The notes under the pieces: generated by a model
Database searches by the model: none
What the model was told of the DNA's origin: nothing
The model's input: the letters and a program-made list of their open reading frames with translations, nothing else
Shown here: piece by piece, positions 1-11,421 of the stretch
Numbering within the stretch: the first letter of the stretch is position 1
Layout of the letters: every line of letters begins with the position of its first letter
Translations under genes and position numbers: made by a program
NCBI GenBank assembly: GCA_904063045.1
Contig: CAJFCJ010000034.1
Location: forward strand, 128,531-192,530
Direction of reading: 5' to 3'
DNA length: 64,000 bases
DNA from: Dimorphilus gyrociliatus
Taxonomy: Eukaryota > Annelida > Polychaeta > Dinophilidae

Positions 1-598
1 TACTTCTTGTTTGGACTACTTTGTGTGGGTAAGTTTGAAGCGAAAATACACTGCAAAACATAACAGCTTCAGATTGATTTTATTGAAAAGTGTCGGCTCT
101 TCCAAATGCGCTTGCTGACAAATGTTACGACGAAGGTGTAGACTGTGCCAAAGAAAAGAGGAATGAGATATTGGATATTATCGCTACAGATCAATACGAT
201 ATGGAAAAGATTTGTCCAATTGTAACTGAAGTAGAAAAGTGCTTTAAAGATGAGACTCCTTCTTGCTCGGCTGAAAAGAGGGAAGATGCTTTGAGCTATA
301 CGACCAAGTTTTGCAAAACAGGTTAGTTGACTTTGTTGGTTTCGTTTCCTTGTTCTATTAGAGATTGATTGAAATTTCTACTTCGTTAGGCTGTAGAGAC
401 GAGTTGAAAAAGTGTAATGAAATAATTAAGAAGGACAGCTCGAAGCAATACTGCTGCGAATTAGGTGCCGTTAAGAAATGTGGCGCTTTCAACGACTTGG
501 CCAAGGAGATTTTGTATGATAAAACTTGTGCAGGCTGCAGACTTGGCGTTGTTCCGTTTTTGACATTGATGGCATTTGTATTTCAAAGGCTTTTATAA
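1..598 (+). CDS. Small secreted cysteine-rich protein, copy 1 (5' end outside window)
   Basis: Exons <1..28, 91..321 and 390..598, all joined at phase-1 GT-AG introns of 62 and 68 bp. The first 28 bases encode the end of a hydrophobic signal peptide (YFLFGLLCV). The mature part has two cysteine-rich halves, one per exon, with cysteines spaced as in ADKCYDEGVDC and CRDELKKC. The C-terminus is a hydrophobic tail (VVPFLTLMAFVFQRLL) like a GPI-anchor signal or membrane segment. Exon phases and cysteine positions match the copy at 4846-5449 closely and three more distant copies at 13.9, 15.1 and 32.6 kb. I do not recognise the family; nematode DUF19-type secreted proteins are a loose comparison only. 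The function is unknown, and a surface or secreted role is inferred from the signal and tail. Confidence 0.75.
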
Positions 599-881
599 CT
601 TAAACAACTGTTGTAGTTGTCTATAGAAACTAGGATGCTTATTAAGAAATCGGCCATATTTGATATCTTGTAAATGTATGAGTCACGTGACTGTTTTTGA
701 ATAAACCGTAGCAAATTCATTAATTTCTTTGCAGTTCAAATAATTATTTTGTTGGCAAATTTCGGTAAAATCCGACGGACCAATGCCGGAAATTTGAAAT
801 ATCGTAGAACCCAGCACAAAGCAACTGGAGTTTTTGATCCATAGTTTGTCATTATAGCATTTTATCCAAAAACCGTTGAGA
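599..881. other. Intergenic, nothing recognised
   Basis: The only notable signal is an AATAAA-type polyadenylation motif near position 702, about 100 bp after the stop of the first gene. No coding potential was seen on either strand. Confidence 0.5.
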
Positions 882-1121
882 CTATGATTGTCCCGTCTCT
901 GTTTTGTAAAAGTGGAGATACTGAGTTTTGACAGAAATACAATCTTTATAGTAGCGACTTACTTTTTCATTCAAATAACGTTGAATTTTCGCCATTTCAT
1001 CACTTTTCCTTGAACTAACCGAGTTGATTATTCTTCGTATGTTTGAACTGTTGGAATGCGTACTGCTGAACAAGCACAAAGAGAGAACTAGAGAAAGTAC
1101 TATTGCGCAAGTCGAGCTCAT
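882..1121 (-). CDS. Candidate small secreted protein
   Basis: A 79-codon reading frame opens with a good signal peptide (MSSTCAIVLSLVLSLCLFSS), followed by a basic, serine-rich mature part. A strong GTAAGT donor lies about 45 codons in (after NEK), with a possible CAG acceptor some 45 bp downstream. The short intron would keep the frame, so the product may be about 64 residues. It has one cysteine after the signal and no recognised domain. It lies downstream of the caspase-like gene on the same strand, 570 bp away. A secreted peptide precursor is possible, but there are no dibasic-amidation repeats to support that. A chance frame cannot be excluded. Confidence 0.35.
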   Translation of the reverse strand: MSSTCAIVLSLVLSLCLFSSTHSNSSNIRRIINSVSSRKSDEMAKIQRYLNEKVSRYYKDCISVKTQYLHFYKTETGQS

Positions 1122-1695
1122 TCTCTCGATGCTTTTTGAAGTAATAACGAAAATTCATGGCAACTATTCCTTAAATAGCGAATTACCGCTTTAGCTTAAT
1201 CTACGAATGTTGGTTAATTATAGAAATTAATCGGATTGATTGTGAACAATCCGGCTGTTAGTTGGGTACGGATTTAAGTGAATTTGCTGTGTCACACCAA
1301 CATCTATGAAATGAAATTGTCTGCGCAATGTTGTCTCTGTCAATAGAAAGCAAGGTAAATCTGCAGTGCTGGGCCTAGTGCAGGGGTGTAGGGCAATGGT
1401 GAGCCGTATAAGCTCCCTGTTGTGGATAAACCGAGCTGGTTTGAAACTAGAGCAAGTGGAAAGTAATAATAGACTAGATGTGGTACAGCGGTGAAAGCTG
1501 ATTAAAGTAATCCATATATGGTAAATTGTTTTTGTTGACTCTTGTCAAGGTGACTTTTATAATTTGATGGGCGCGATGACGTTTTGTTGGCCGGTTTCAC
1601 AGCCGACGAATTTAGTCTCAGCGTATCTTCACTGTGCACGGGGCTAGGATGAAGAGAACGAGCTGTGCTTTGTGATGATTGGCAGCGTGTATTGT
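1122..1695. other. Intergenic, nothing recognised
   Basis: This interval has a higher GC content than the surroundings but no reading frame with a recognisable product. A 69-codon minus frame at 1502-1711 overlaps the 3' end of the caspase-like gene and looks like a shadow. Confidence 0.4.
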
Positions 1696-4171
1696 TTATA
1701 AGTTTATACAATTTTCATTTCGAAAGAAATAATATTTTCTAGAAAACTCGTCGGAATGAACTCTTAAAGGCAGATGGTTGCTTTCCCCAAAATGCCTCAA
1801 ATACTCGGACATGAAGTATACAACTTTGTCGAGAGGTTGATTTTTACCAATAAATTCCATAGCGAGAACAAACGATCTAATGAATTTACTGCCGTAGTTA
1901 TTTGCGGGTGATGGAGAGTCTGTAGGAAACAATGCATCAAATCATTTATTACAGGATGTTACTGCCGTTCGCTTGGCTTACCTTTAAGAGTACAAAGAAC
2001 CGAGAAGATATCTCTGGCTGCGTGTGATACATATCTATTTGTGACGTTCCGTGGGCAGGCAACGTGGTCATCGCAAGGGATGGGTTTGATTGCAACTCTT
2101 TGATCAACGAATGATTGATCCCTCTCGGAGTTTTCTACTTTTCGAAAAGTGTGTTATTATTTTGAAATAAAAGAAAAGATGAAAGAAATCTTACGTTGAT
2201 TGTGAACTTGAAAGAAAAATAGCTTTGGTTTTCCCTGGAATTGGTGAAAGTCGCTGTCGACGTAATTTATAAATTCATTAAATTCGAACGTGGAATTGTT
2301 GCTTAGGAAAAACAAGTTGTTGTTTCCGTCGGCTAAAATAAAGAATATTAGAGATTGAACGTTCATCTCATTTTCATTCGACGTTGAAAGATTCGTTTTC
2401 AGTGATCGAATTTTCCTTTCACATTCGTCTCTGTCAATATTTCTCCACAGTACTATTTCATGTTTTAGGTTTGCGAAGATTATTTTCAGATTTATCCAGT
2501 CGTTTTCCGATCTTGCTCCGTTCCCATCGTCAATGATTATTACAACGACCTGGTTTCTTGATGTTGTATCGTAAATGTTCTGTCAGAAAGATGATGTTGC
2601 TGTTAGCTATGTTACGGTTAATTTCTATAAAATTAGCAAAAAGCCTACGCCATCGCTCAAGCCACGTCTGATGTCATGCTGGCTAGTAATCTCGCAGTGT
2701 TGCATTGCTGAGGAAAGGAAGACATTTCTTTCTAAACAGAAAGAAAAGAAGAATTGTAAAAGGAATTGAAAACATTACTGAAGATCAATTTTTTTACCGA
2801 ATTTGCAGAAAAATTTCTGAAAGTTTTCATCTAATTGCTGTTGCGTGAGATTTTCTGCAATTGCTTCTTTGTATGAGATGAATTCTTCAAACAGACCGTT
2901 GTAATTTCTAATATCTGGCTTTACTTGGAACTGAATGTCGGACTGCAAATTTTCCATTGACATGTCCAACGGTAAAGTTATCGAGGCCGTTTCACCTTTG
3001 AATGGAGCAGTGACAAATGTTGAAAAGGTTAGTTTATTTGCTTGTTTGAATAGAAATATTACCAGATGTGTAATTGCTGAAAATTTGATAAAAACTCTTA
3101 TGACAACTTTTGTGTGGTTCTGATGTTAAGGTAATTTGAATTCCATATTGTTTTAAATGTTTAAACTGCTCACGGAAGTGTAACTTCAACGTTGAATTAG
3201 AATGCTGTACATTCTTGGCGGTGCCTGTCTGATGTTTCAATTAATTTCATTAGAAAAACGTTTAAAAGATATTGCTTTTATTTAATTTGTCTTACTACGC
3301 CGAGTGGTTCGTTTAGACTATAATAAATGTTTAATCTTGAACCTCTGTTCATATTTTGAATGGAAATGAAATAGTGAATGTAAAGCATTTTGTCCTTTTC
3401 CCAATTTTCAAGTAGACCATGATCACTAAAGCCTGTGATTTTTAGGCAGGCAAATCCTGAAGCCTTGTCAAAAATTGCGTTTTTAGAAACATTGTTAGTT
3501 GAGATTTCAGCGCCATTTTTATAAACCAACAGCGGTTTGATGTATAAATCGACAGGTTGAAAAAAGCAAAGTCCTGTTGGTCGACAGTCCACAAAGTTTT
3601 GAAATCTAATTGTGCCTGATGACTTGTCAATTTCATACGAACATTTACTTTGTATTGATAAAACTGTTGGTTTGTCCAAACCATTCTCAGTGAGGACCAA
3701 TTTTGCATTATGAATTTTTAATGTTAGTTTTTTACCAATGTAATACTTGATTGAAAATCTGCAGTTTTCACTTTCCAGTCTCTCCATCAAAGGAAATTGA
3801 TCTTTTAAAATGTTTTTGTTATTTGAAGTGAGATTAATGTGAATATCTTTTCGGTTTACAAAGAAATGCTCTCCAAATATGTAACCTCGGCTCAGTAAAT
3901 TGATATTAATGACTTTCATTTCATGATGGCTATTTATGTATAAATGTAAACTATCTTCAACGCAATTCTTCATTTCAATCTCTTTAAGATACACTAGATT
4001 TTTCAAATTATTTAATTCCGTAGAATTATCTCTAATAGTCACTAAGCAACAAATATCATCATGGCAAATCCTTTGGGCTTGAATACAAATAAACAATGTG
4101 GCATTTTTCCTTTCGACTATGCCTAATGGAAAGTCTTTAGAAATTGTTTTCGATGAAATTTCTATACGCAT
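1696..4171 (-). CDS. Caspase-like pseudoprotease with long novel N-terminal region
   Basis: Exons complement(1696..1919, 1982..2137, 2195..2579, 2649..2731, 2798..2995, 3063..3228, 3296..4171). Every intron is 57-69 bp, every phase agrees, and the total is 695 codons. Residues about 442-570 form a caspase p20 fold: the beta strand VVVIIIDDGNG, then FFILADGNNN where active caspases have the catalytic SHG, then GKPKLFFFQVHNQ where they have QACRG. Residues about 620-695 match p10: GSKFIRSFVLAMEFIG followed by a helix and KYYFF. Both the catalytic His and Cys are therefore lost, so the product should be a non-cleaving pseudocaspase, perhaps a regulator of a true caspase (inference). The N-terminal exon (292 codons) has many cysteines and N-glycosylation-type sites but no recognised domain. 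The splice from GTA|GTAAGA at 3295 into the caspase part is inferred from phase and intron length. A stop lies upstream of the chosen ATG, so a further 5' exon is possible. Confidence 0.7.
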
Positions 4172-4845
4172 AAATATAGATTCGAAAACTTATTGTTATC
4201 TTTGGATGTTTATTGATAGGAAAAAGGGTAATTTGAATCCGTTTGAAAGAAGAAAAATGCTACTGTATAACTATTTGCATGTAATACGAAAATTGTTACT
4301 TTTTCACCTGATACTTTTTCTTTAAAATGAAATAGACTAATGCTGTTTCGGATAATTAAGCTATCAATAATGATTTCTTTAAATCAGTTTTATATGCTTT
4401 TTCACACTACTATGGCGTCTTTATTGACCGCAATACACAAATATAAATTTGATTGGGAATATGCAGAAATACAAATTATAGAATGCAAAAGTATCGAATA
4501 ATACTCGACCTTTCGGAAATATATCGTTCTTTACTCTATTGAACATTCAATACGTAACATGGTTAGGAGGGAAACACGTAGTTTTCTAATGATATATTTT
4601 ACAACTATTGAAATATCTTTCATAGCGAAATTGAAGGGTCTACTATGAAGATCGTGACTACTGGTAGTATAATTCATTGGCCGACCATTCATTGCCCCGA
4701 CAAATGAATTTCTCTTCTATAGCAGAGAATAAAAATGAGTCAACTAATTCAAAAAATTGATCCTATAAAGTTCGGTTCATGATTGCATTTTAAAGCAAGT
4801 TTTCATAAGATTAAGAGAGGAGAAATTAATATTTCATATTTAAAA
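4172..4845. other. Intergenic; may hold the 5' exon of the caspase-like gene
   Basis: A minus-strand AG acceptor directly upstream of 4171 would keep the frame open. I could not find a convincing start exon, and no signal peptide is visible. Otherwise the interval is AT-rich and non-coding. Confidence 0.3.
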
Positions 4846-5449
4846 ATGAAAGTAATCTATTCAGTGTTAATTTTATTCTTTATCAATTCAAGTAAGACTT
4901 GCTAATTGAACATTTTGTCTATATATAATATTCATTTCTTACTCAGATTTGAATTTCGAATATGGTTCAGCTGATTGCAATACTGAAGTAAATAAATGCC
5001 TTGAACCAGCGTTAAAAGGCTTTAATGATATAACTAATAAATACTATTATGATATGGATAAGATATGTCCATTTATGAAAACTTTACAAAACTGCGCAAA
5101 AGATAATATGGAAGCTTGCACAAATGGTACTCGCGACTCTGCTATTGAATATAGTAAGAAAATTTGTGGAACAGGTGAATAAACTTTTCGTTTTAAATAT
5201 TTATTACTTTAACTTTAAAGGTATTATTTTGCAGATTGTAAAAAACAATTAGTAGGTTGTAATGTTAAAATTAAAAATATGGAATCGACAAAAAAATGCT
5301 GCGAAATATCGGCCCTTAAACAATGTGGTGCCTTGAATAGCTTTTCAACAACTTACATCTACCCTCAAACATGCGCAGGATCTAAGCCAACATTATATTT
5401 GATCACGATCTTATTACTCATGACTCTTATTAAAAAATTAATATTGTAA
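4846..5449 (+). CDS. Small secreted cysteine-rich protein, copy 2 (complete)
   Basis: Exons 4846..4891, 4947..5174 and 5235..5449 encode 162 residues through two phase-1 introns. Exon 1 is a signal peptide (MKVIYSVLILFFINSS). Exon 2 holds the first cysteine-rich half (DCNTEVNKC, ICPFMKTLQNC). Exon 3 holds the second half (DCKKQLVGC, KKCCEISALKQCGA) and ends in a hydrophobic tail (LYLITILLLMTLI), as expected for a GPI-anchor signal or single membrane segment. It is the closest relative of the gene at 1-598, sharing the PYDMDKICP-like segment and the paired cysteines KCC/YCC. The two copies flank the caspase-like gene, so the duplication is not strictly tandem. The ATG is chosen because it starts the only hydrophobic leader in frame. 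Confidence 0.8.
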
Positions 5450-5907
5450 ACAATCACTTTTCCTTTTCAAATATTAATCAATTTATCTATAGTTTTCAAT
5501 CGTTTTAGTTATCGTTTGTAGACGACGTCTCTCTCTCTCTTTCTCTCTCTGTGACTCATTTTTGCATATTGTATATATTATAGAAATTTTATGTACTTTA
5601 TTGAAAATTTAATCTCTATACTTATTAAAAAATAATACATCTTCTCTCCTCTTTACATTAATACTTAATACCTTTTATCTCCGTTATTATTGTTGTTGTT
5701 ATTATTATTTAGAGAAATATTGTAAAAGTTTTATTAATTTATAACATAGGCCTATAATATAGGTCTTTTATTAAATACAAAAAAGAGAAATGAAAATTGT
5801 ATATAGTAATCAGATCACTATGAAAATAAATTAAATACAAAAATACTTCAAGATCGTGTTACAAATAGAAATTGTATGAAATTTTAATTTTAGAATATTT
5901 AGCTCAT

Positions 5908-5938
5908 TTCTTCTTCTTCTTCTTCTTCTTCTTCTTCT
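5908..5938. repeat. (TTC)n microsatellite
   Basis: About ten uninterrupted TTC units. A similar CTT tract sits at 25651-25673 inside an intron of receptor locus B. Confidence 0.9.
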
Positions 5939-8137
5939 ATGTTCTACATGTGAACTATTGTTACTGAAAACAATTATGTAAATCCTAAATACACAGTCAC
6001 GATAATAAATAATCGTTGTAAAGGATAAAAAGTTTTTAACATATGAATTGTTTTATAACTAAAAATATGTTTATAATGTGGATTATTTCATAAGCTATTA
6101 AGTAGTTTTTACACGGTTGCTATGACACCTAAAATTAAGAGTTGACGTCCGCCAAACTCCATACAATAGCAAAGAAAATTAAATTGTAGATTACAAAAAG
6201 AAATGGAGGTTCTTAATCCAAACTGTACTGCATAAAGAAATTCTATAAAAGTGTTCTCTGTGCCTTTTTATATATCACTGTCTTAGACGTAAAATGGAAA
6301 AGGTTTTTTATACAAATACAAGTTGAATGGGAAGAATTGGAAAATAGGCCAGCTCTAAATAGGAAACAAATTAACTAAATACAACAGTTTTTGCAAGCAA
6401 AACTACAGATAGAGATTTAGTATAATGATATAGACAAATGAAAAGTATACAACACCAAATGGTCACATGTTTAAAAGTTTTTTCTTTATATTCATGTCAT
6501 TTGCTTGTGTTTTGCCTTATTTAGGATAATTTATACGTACGTCATGCATATACGTCATTTTGCCTATAGGCAGATAATACAGCATTTATATAAATATATA
6601 CCTTCCTTCCGTGAACATCTAGATATATTAGCATTAAGGTAAAAATTTTAATAATAAGTTATGCATTTCTCAATGGATAAAACAGTTAAAGAGTTCTTTT
6701 GGAAAATTGCCTTAAACGGATTTTAACCTATTACGTGTTGTATTTTCAGTTTCTTTTTGTACGATTAATCAATACCTTAAAGTTCAATAATAGGTATATC
6801 GAATGAACTGGCGGGAAATTTTTTTAGTATAAATATTTCCCCGTTAGCCATTTATTTCTTAATTAGTGAATGTTCACTTTCTCTATTAGTAAGTTCTATT
6901 ATTTTCGTTTCGTTCAATTTTTTCTTTCTTTCCAAACGTTAAGAAAAGATTGACAATTTCTCGTTTTCATTTAAGAGTGAAACTATACTATAATAGTAGT
7001 TTATTATTATATACTTAGTAGTTAAAGGTTAAAAGCGCACTCTGCCGGTAATTAACGAAGTATAAGGAAGGTAATTTTTCGTCCGAGATTGATTTTTACT
7101 GCATTTTTCTTATGAACAACCGTAAAGAAGGGAAGTAAACTTCAAAGGTTAACACATTCGTTTATAGTCTTGATTATAAATTTTTTATCCGACAACAGGT
7201 TTGACAAAGAAAAATGATCTTTTGAAAGGATAATTCATTGCCTCAAATATAAAATATCTTGATTCTGTAAAACATAGTGGAATTAAGTCCTCTTCGGTAT
7301 TTTTTGAAATAAATAAGCGAATGGGACCTAATTACACAATATTTTATGTTTCAATTGCAACGAATTTGCATCTAATTTCTTTGGAAAAAGAGGTAAATGC
7401 AACAAATTCCTTCTACAGTTTCGTAACCTTCAAAGTTAATGAATATATGAATAACAATATTTATTCTTCCTTTATAAATCTGTTGGAATAAAGTAAATAG
7501 AATTAAATTAACTTTAAAAAGGGCATTTTCCTAATTTATTGTATGATAAATAAATACTAATTGACCGGTCAAATAATCTTAAACAAAAGAAACCTTTCTC
7601 CCCTTTTACTTTCTATATATATTCAAGGAATGTTCACAGATACTCTTTAGCGTTTCTCTTTTATATAAAAATAATAAAACGGAACATAAAAATAGACAGG
7701 AAAATCTTTGCATTTCTCGTCATATTTCATACGTTCAATACTTGTATTTACTTAAGTCAACAGTAAAACTATAAAGGCTTGAAGTAATCATTAAAAGCAT
7801 TTTTTTAATATAACTTTAAGATATATTCTTTAAGTGAAATTCTTAAATTTTATGTTTAACTAGTAAAAGGGGAACAAGTAGTATTATATCTCTACTGATT
7901 GATAGCCTCTTGTTGCGCGCTGATATCTAAATTTGTATGTCTATTTTAATAGATACAAGCCGTGACTGGCACAACTTGCAGCCATTCTGTTTAAAAATAC
8001 ATTTTTTTTCATATTACATTAGCTCATTACCTACAACAAATATCCTTTATTATCGCCTTTAATAGACATTCGCTGGAATTAAAAACAAAGGAATACCAGT
8101 ACAAATGCGCAAGAATTAATTAAAATAATACAAAAAC

Positions 8138-8163
8138 CTCTCTCCCTCTCTCTCTCTCTCTCT
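8138..8163. repeat. (CT)n microsatellite
   Basis: CT/CCT tract of about 26 bp in non-coding DNA. Confidence 0.85.
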
Positions 8164-9264
8164 GCTATAATAGAATAGAAATAAACAATATAATTACTTA
8201 TAAATATACATCTATACAGAGAATTATACTAGATGGGTATTAACAATTTCATTAAGGGTTACTAAGATACTTCTCTTCCTCCTTTGTCTTATAAAATACT
8301 TAATTAAATATTTACAAAATCGGCATACATTCATCTATTCAAACAAATACAGTTTTATTTGTTTGAATATCAATATCTAGTCTTGATTTTCGTAGATTTT
8401 TTGTTTTTGAATATATTATAAAACTGTAGAAAACTTCCTCTTTCCTCTTTTTTCCTTTCCATTAAATATATTTAGTAGATATCGTTTGCTCTTTTAACTT
8501 TTTACTTATAATAAAGTTTGAATAGTCATTATGGCGTTAATACGATTATTCTTTAGTTTAGTTCTTTATTCCTTGACAACTAAAAATAAAACAAATAGAA
8601 AATTGTTAAAATAATGTTTTACTTAACTTTTATTATACAAAAATAATTCAATTCGTATTAATTTATCCTTTTGATGATAGATAGTCAAACAAAATATATT
8701 CTATGTGTTATTGTTAGTCCCGTAACCTTAACAACCAACGCTACTAACAACTACCCATACCCTATTTGTTTTTCACCTGCGTCTAAAATGGAAGACTTTT
8801 CGTATAAAATATTAACTATTATTTCATTCCTTTTTCCATATTTTAATTATAGGAAATTGTAATATGGCCGTAGTAGTAGTAATAGTAGCAGGAGTAATGG
8901 AAGATTATAATTACATTCAAGAGAGAGAGAGAGAGATTTTGAATATCAGATAGTGAATAATGCCTTAAGTCTTTTTAATTATTTAAATGTAGTTGTTATA
9001 TGAACATTTTCCTCTCTTCCTAATCATTTTGCATATATATGCATTAATCTTTTATATTCTTTAATAATTGTATTGTGGACTAGTGTCATCTACTGTATTT
9101 AAACTCACACTTATACTTGATTTAAACACTAAGCTGGAAGAATATCGTGATAATTGGAAGATTTTCACTGAATGTTGTTAATTCATTTGTTTCTAATTAA
9201 CTATTTATATTAGCAGGTTGATTTTATGTACTTTCCAATTAAATTAATAACGATTATTATCAGT

Positions 9265-9336
9265 AGCAGAGTGGCGCAGTGGAAGCGTGCTGGGCCCATA
9301 ACCCAGAGGTCCGTGGATCGAAACCACGCTCTGCTA
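9265..9336 (+). tRNA. Initiator tRNA-Met (CAT), copy 1
   Basis: A 72-nt cloverleaf with acceptor stem AGCAGAG/CTCTGCT, anticodon loop containing CAT flanked by the GGG/CCC stem typical of initiator tRNA, and a T arm reading GGATCGAAACC, the A-rich loop of eukaryotic initiators. The A1:U72-type end pair also fits an initiator. A T run follows as a Pol III terminator. An identical copy lies at 11288. Confidence 0.95.
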
Positions 9337-10130
9337 AGAAAATTTTTTTTTTTATTTTTCTAATTTCTTCTCCTATCTATAGATTTTTCTTTTTAAAATG
9401 TTTAAATACACTTTTCAAGTGAAAATTACAAGAAAATCAATGATGCTTTTGTTGACTATAAGATTATTCAAAATAGTTTAGAATGTATAAATAGATAGAA
9501 CGTGTAGATCTTGTTTTAATCTCTTTGAAAGTGACCTATTTCACTTACGGTACCGTTCAATATTTATCAAGAATAGTATATATCACTTTCTTTCTAGGGT
9601 ATCTTAAATATCAACAATCACGAGATTGAACGATTCAGTTTGTTTTTCTCCGTTCATATTTTTGTGTTTAAAATAGTTGAACATATTGTATAATTGGAAT
9701 TTAGGTGAAAGATTGAACGTTTTCAATCTATAAATCTATATTTTTCAATATAAATCCAAATTTTTCACAAGGAAACTTTTGTCAATAGTTCGCTACAAGG
9801 GAAAAATGCCTGAACTAAGACTTAGATACGTTTCTTTCATTCTTATTTATCCTTTTGTGAAACGTTAACGTATTAATCAGTGATCTAAATGTGAAGATTA
9901 TTGAACAAATTTTATACATAAATCAATGACGAGACGATTTTATTCCCTTAAGCATATTCTCTATTCAAAGATAAACTACGTAGCAGTGAAGACATTGACC
10001 TATTTTCTTGAATTATTTTCTTTACATTTTCCTTAATCACAAAAGTAAATATTCTACAGCTGATGAAAATAGCAACTTACCTGGAGTATTATCCTCAATA
10101 GAGGTACTATTTTACATCATTCAATCGAAA
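9337..10130. other. Intergenic, nothing recognised
   Basis: AT-rich DNA between the tRNA terminator and the LamG-like gene; no supported feature. Confidence 0.4.
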
Positions 10131-10235
10131 ATGTCCAAAGTGAAAAGACTTTTTCATCAACTTTTTCTCCTTCAACTCTTCTTTTTACACAGTAAGTAAT
10201 AATTAAGATTAGTAACTATTCTCCTATTCATCTCT

Positions 10236-10272
<37 letters not shown>

Positions 10273-11018
10273 ATTAGCGAAATGCAGATCTCCTTGGCTA
10301 TTGAAAGACTCAAATACAGTTTTACTATTCGATTGGTATCAAAATGTTCAAAATTCTCAAATTGCATCTGGAAGTACAATTCAAGATCAAAGTGGACATA
10401 ATAAATTCGGAACAATTGAAGGAAACGGAGCGAGTTTTATGTCCGATGGTTCAATATATTTTGGAAAAGGCGATAAATTAACAGTTTGTCTTATAAATAT
10501 ACTTTTATTTTGATTGAACAATAAAAATACTTAAAAAAATTCTACAATCTTAAAAAATATAGGTCATATCCGATAGTGATTTAGAGACAAGTGGCGATTA
10601 TACTATTGAGATAATTGCCGAATATAATTTTCCATCAAATATTGGAACTCAAGGTTTATACTGTTTCGTTAAGCATAAACATAATGGATATAAAATTAAT
10701 ACAAGTGGAAAAGGTCTTATTCTTATGGCCTATGGATTATCAAACTATTTTAATATTCAAGCTACACAACCAAATTCACCATTTAGTTATCTATCTATAA
10801 ATTATCATTCTCAGACTAAAACAGTATTTTATTACAAAGATGGAGAATTAACTGGTTCTAAGCAAGTTGTAGGAAGAGTTTCAAATACTTCATTATATAT
10901 AGGTTCTTGTTCATCTTTATGTAATTCTTTCGATTTTGAAGGAAAGATATTTGCTTTTAAATGGTCTAATCAATATAAGAATAGTGATGATGTTGAAAGC
11001 GTATGGAATACAAGTTAG
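10131..11018 (+). CDS. Secreted LamG-like (concanavalin-fold) protein
   Basis: Exons 10131..10191, 10278..10483 and 10563..11018 encode 240 residues. Exon 1 is a signal peptide (FHQLFLLQLFFLH). The rest is a single jelly-roll domain of the laminin-G/concanavalin-like superfamily. Visible hallmarks are VLLFDWYQ, DQSGHNKFG, SDGSIYFGKGDKLT, DYTIEIIAEY and the late strands KTVFYYKDGEL, SLYIGS and FEGKIFAFKWSN. A disulphide pair (GSCSSLCNS) lies in the last third. Such domains bind glycans or extracellular proteins; no ligand can be named here. Intron 1 ends in a long CT microsatellite that serves as its polypyrimidine tract. There is no membrane segment, so it is probably secreted. Confidence 0.8.
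10239..10270. repeat. (CT)n microsatellite at an intron 3' end
   Basis: A pure CT run of about 32 bp ends 7 bp before the TAG acceptor of the LamG-like gene. Confidence 0.9.
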
Positions 11019-11287
11019 TAGTTCACATTCTCTTTTATATATTACAACATTTTTGTATAATCATTAAGATTTCATCATCCAGCAAAACGATTAATCAGTA
11101 TTAATAGACTATATGTATTTAAGACATTTTACTTGCATATATTCAAATATAGGTATGATGTTAATCTACATTAATCTGTGTGTTATATACATATTCTCAC
11201 TCCGAAAATTCAATACTCGACGATATGTAGATATCTTTTTTAAATTGCAGGTTAGACCTCGTCCTAATGAACATTTTTATGTCAATT

Positions 11288-11359
11288 AGCAGAGTGGCGC
11301 AGTGGAAGCGTGCTGGGCCCATAACCCAGAGGTCCGTGGATCGAAACCACGCTCTGCTA
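11288..11359 (+). tRNA. Initiator tRNA-Met (CAT), copy 2
   Basis: Identical over all 72 nt to the gene at 9265, with its own T-run terminator. The flanks differ except for a few bases, so it is an older duplicate or a concerted copy. Confidence 0.95.
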
Positions 11360-11421
11360 AACATTTTTTTTCCTTTTTTTTTTCTTTGAAAACAGAAAGA
11401 GAAAAAGTTAAAAATTATTAC

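Larger units (their letters stand above)
5450..9264. other. Gene-poor AT-rich region with simple repeats
   Basis: I see no gene in 3.8 kb. The DNA is strongly AT-rich with scattered CT, TTC and GA tracts (for example at 5527-5551, 5908-5938, 8138-8163 and 8921-8936). The longest frame (8671-8862) has no codon structure or neighbours that suggest a gene. This may be regulatory DNA or decayed sequence. Confidence 0.5.

Noticed and set aside
1502-1711. Minus-strand 69-codon frame overlapping the caspase-like 3' end
   Set aside because: It overlaps the supported p10 exon and its stop, has no signal or domain, and has no splice logic.
3442-3708. Minus-strand 88-codon frame
   Set aside because: It is an out-of-frame shadow of the long N-terminal exon of the caspase-like gene.
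1696-4171. Calling the caspase-like gene an active protease
   Set aside because: Both catalytic positions are replaced (SHG to ADG, QACRG to QVHNQ).
5527-5938. Possible CRISPR-like or satellite array
   Set aside because: Only simple CT and TTC tracts; no spaced repeat units. No CRISPR array exists in the window.
8671-8862. 63-codon plus-strand frame in the gene-poor region
   Set aside because: Isolated, without signal peptide, splice context or homologous copy.
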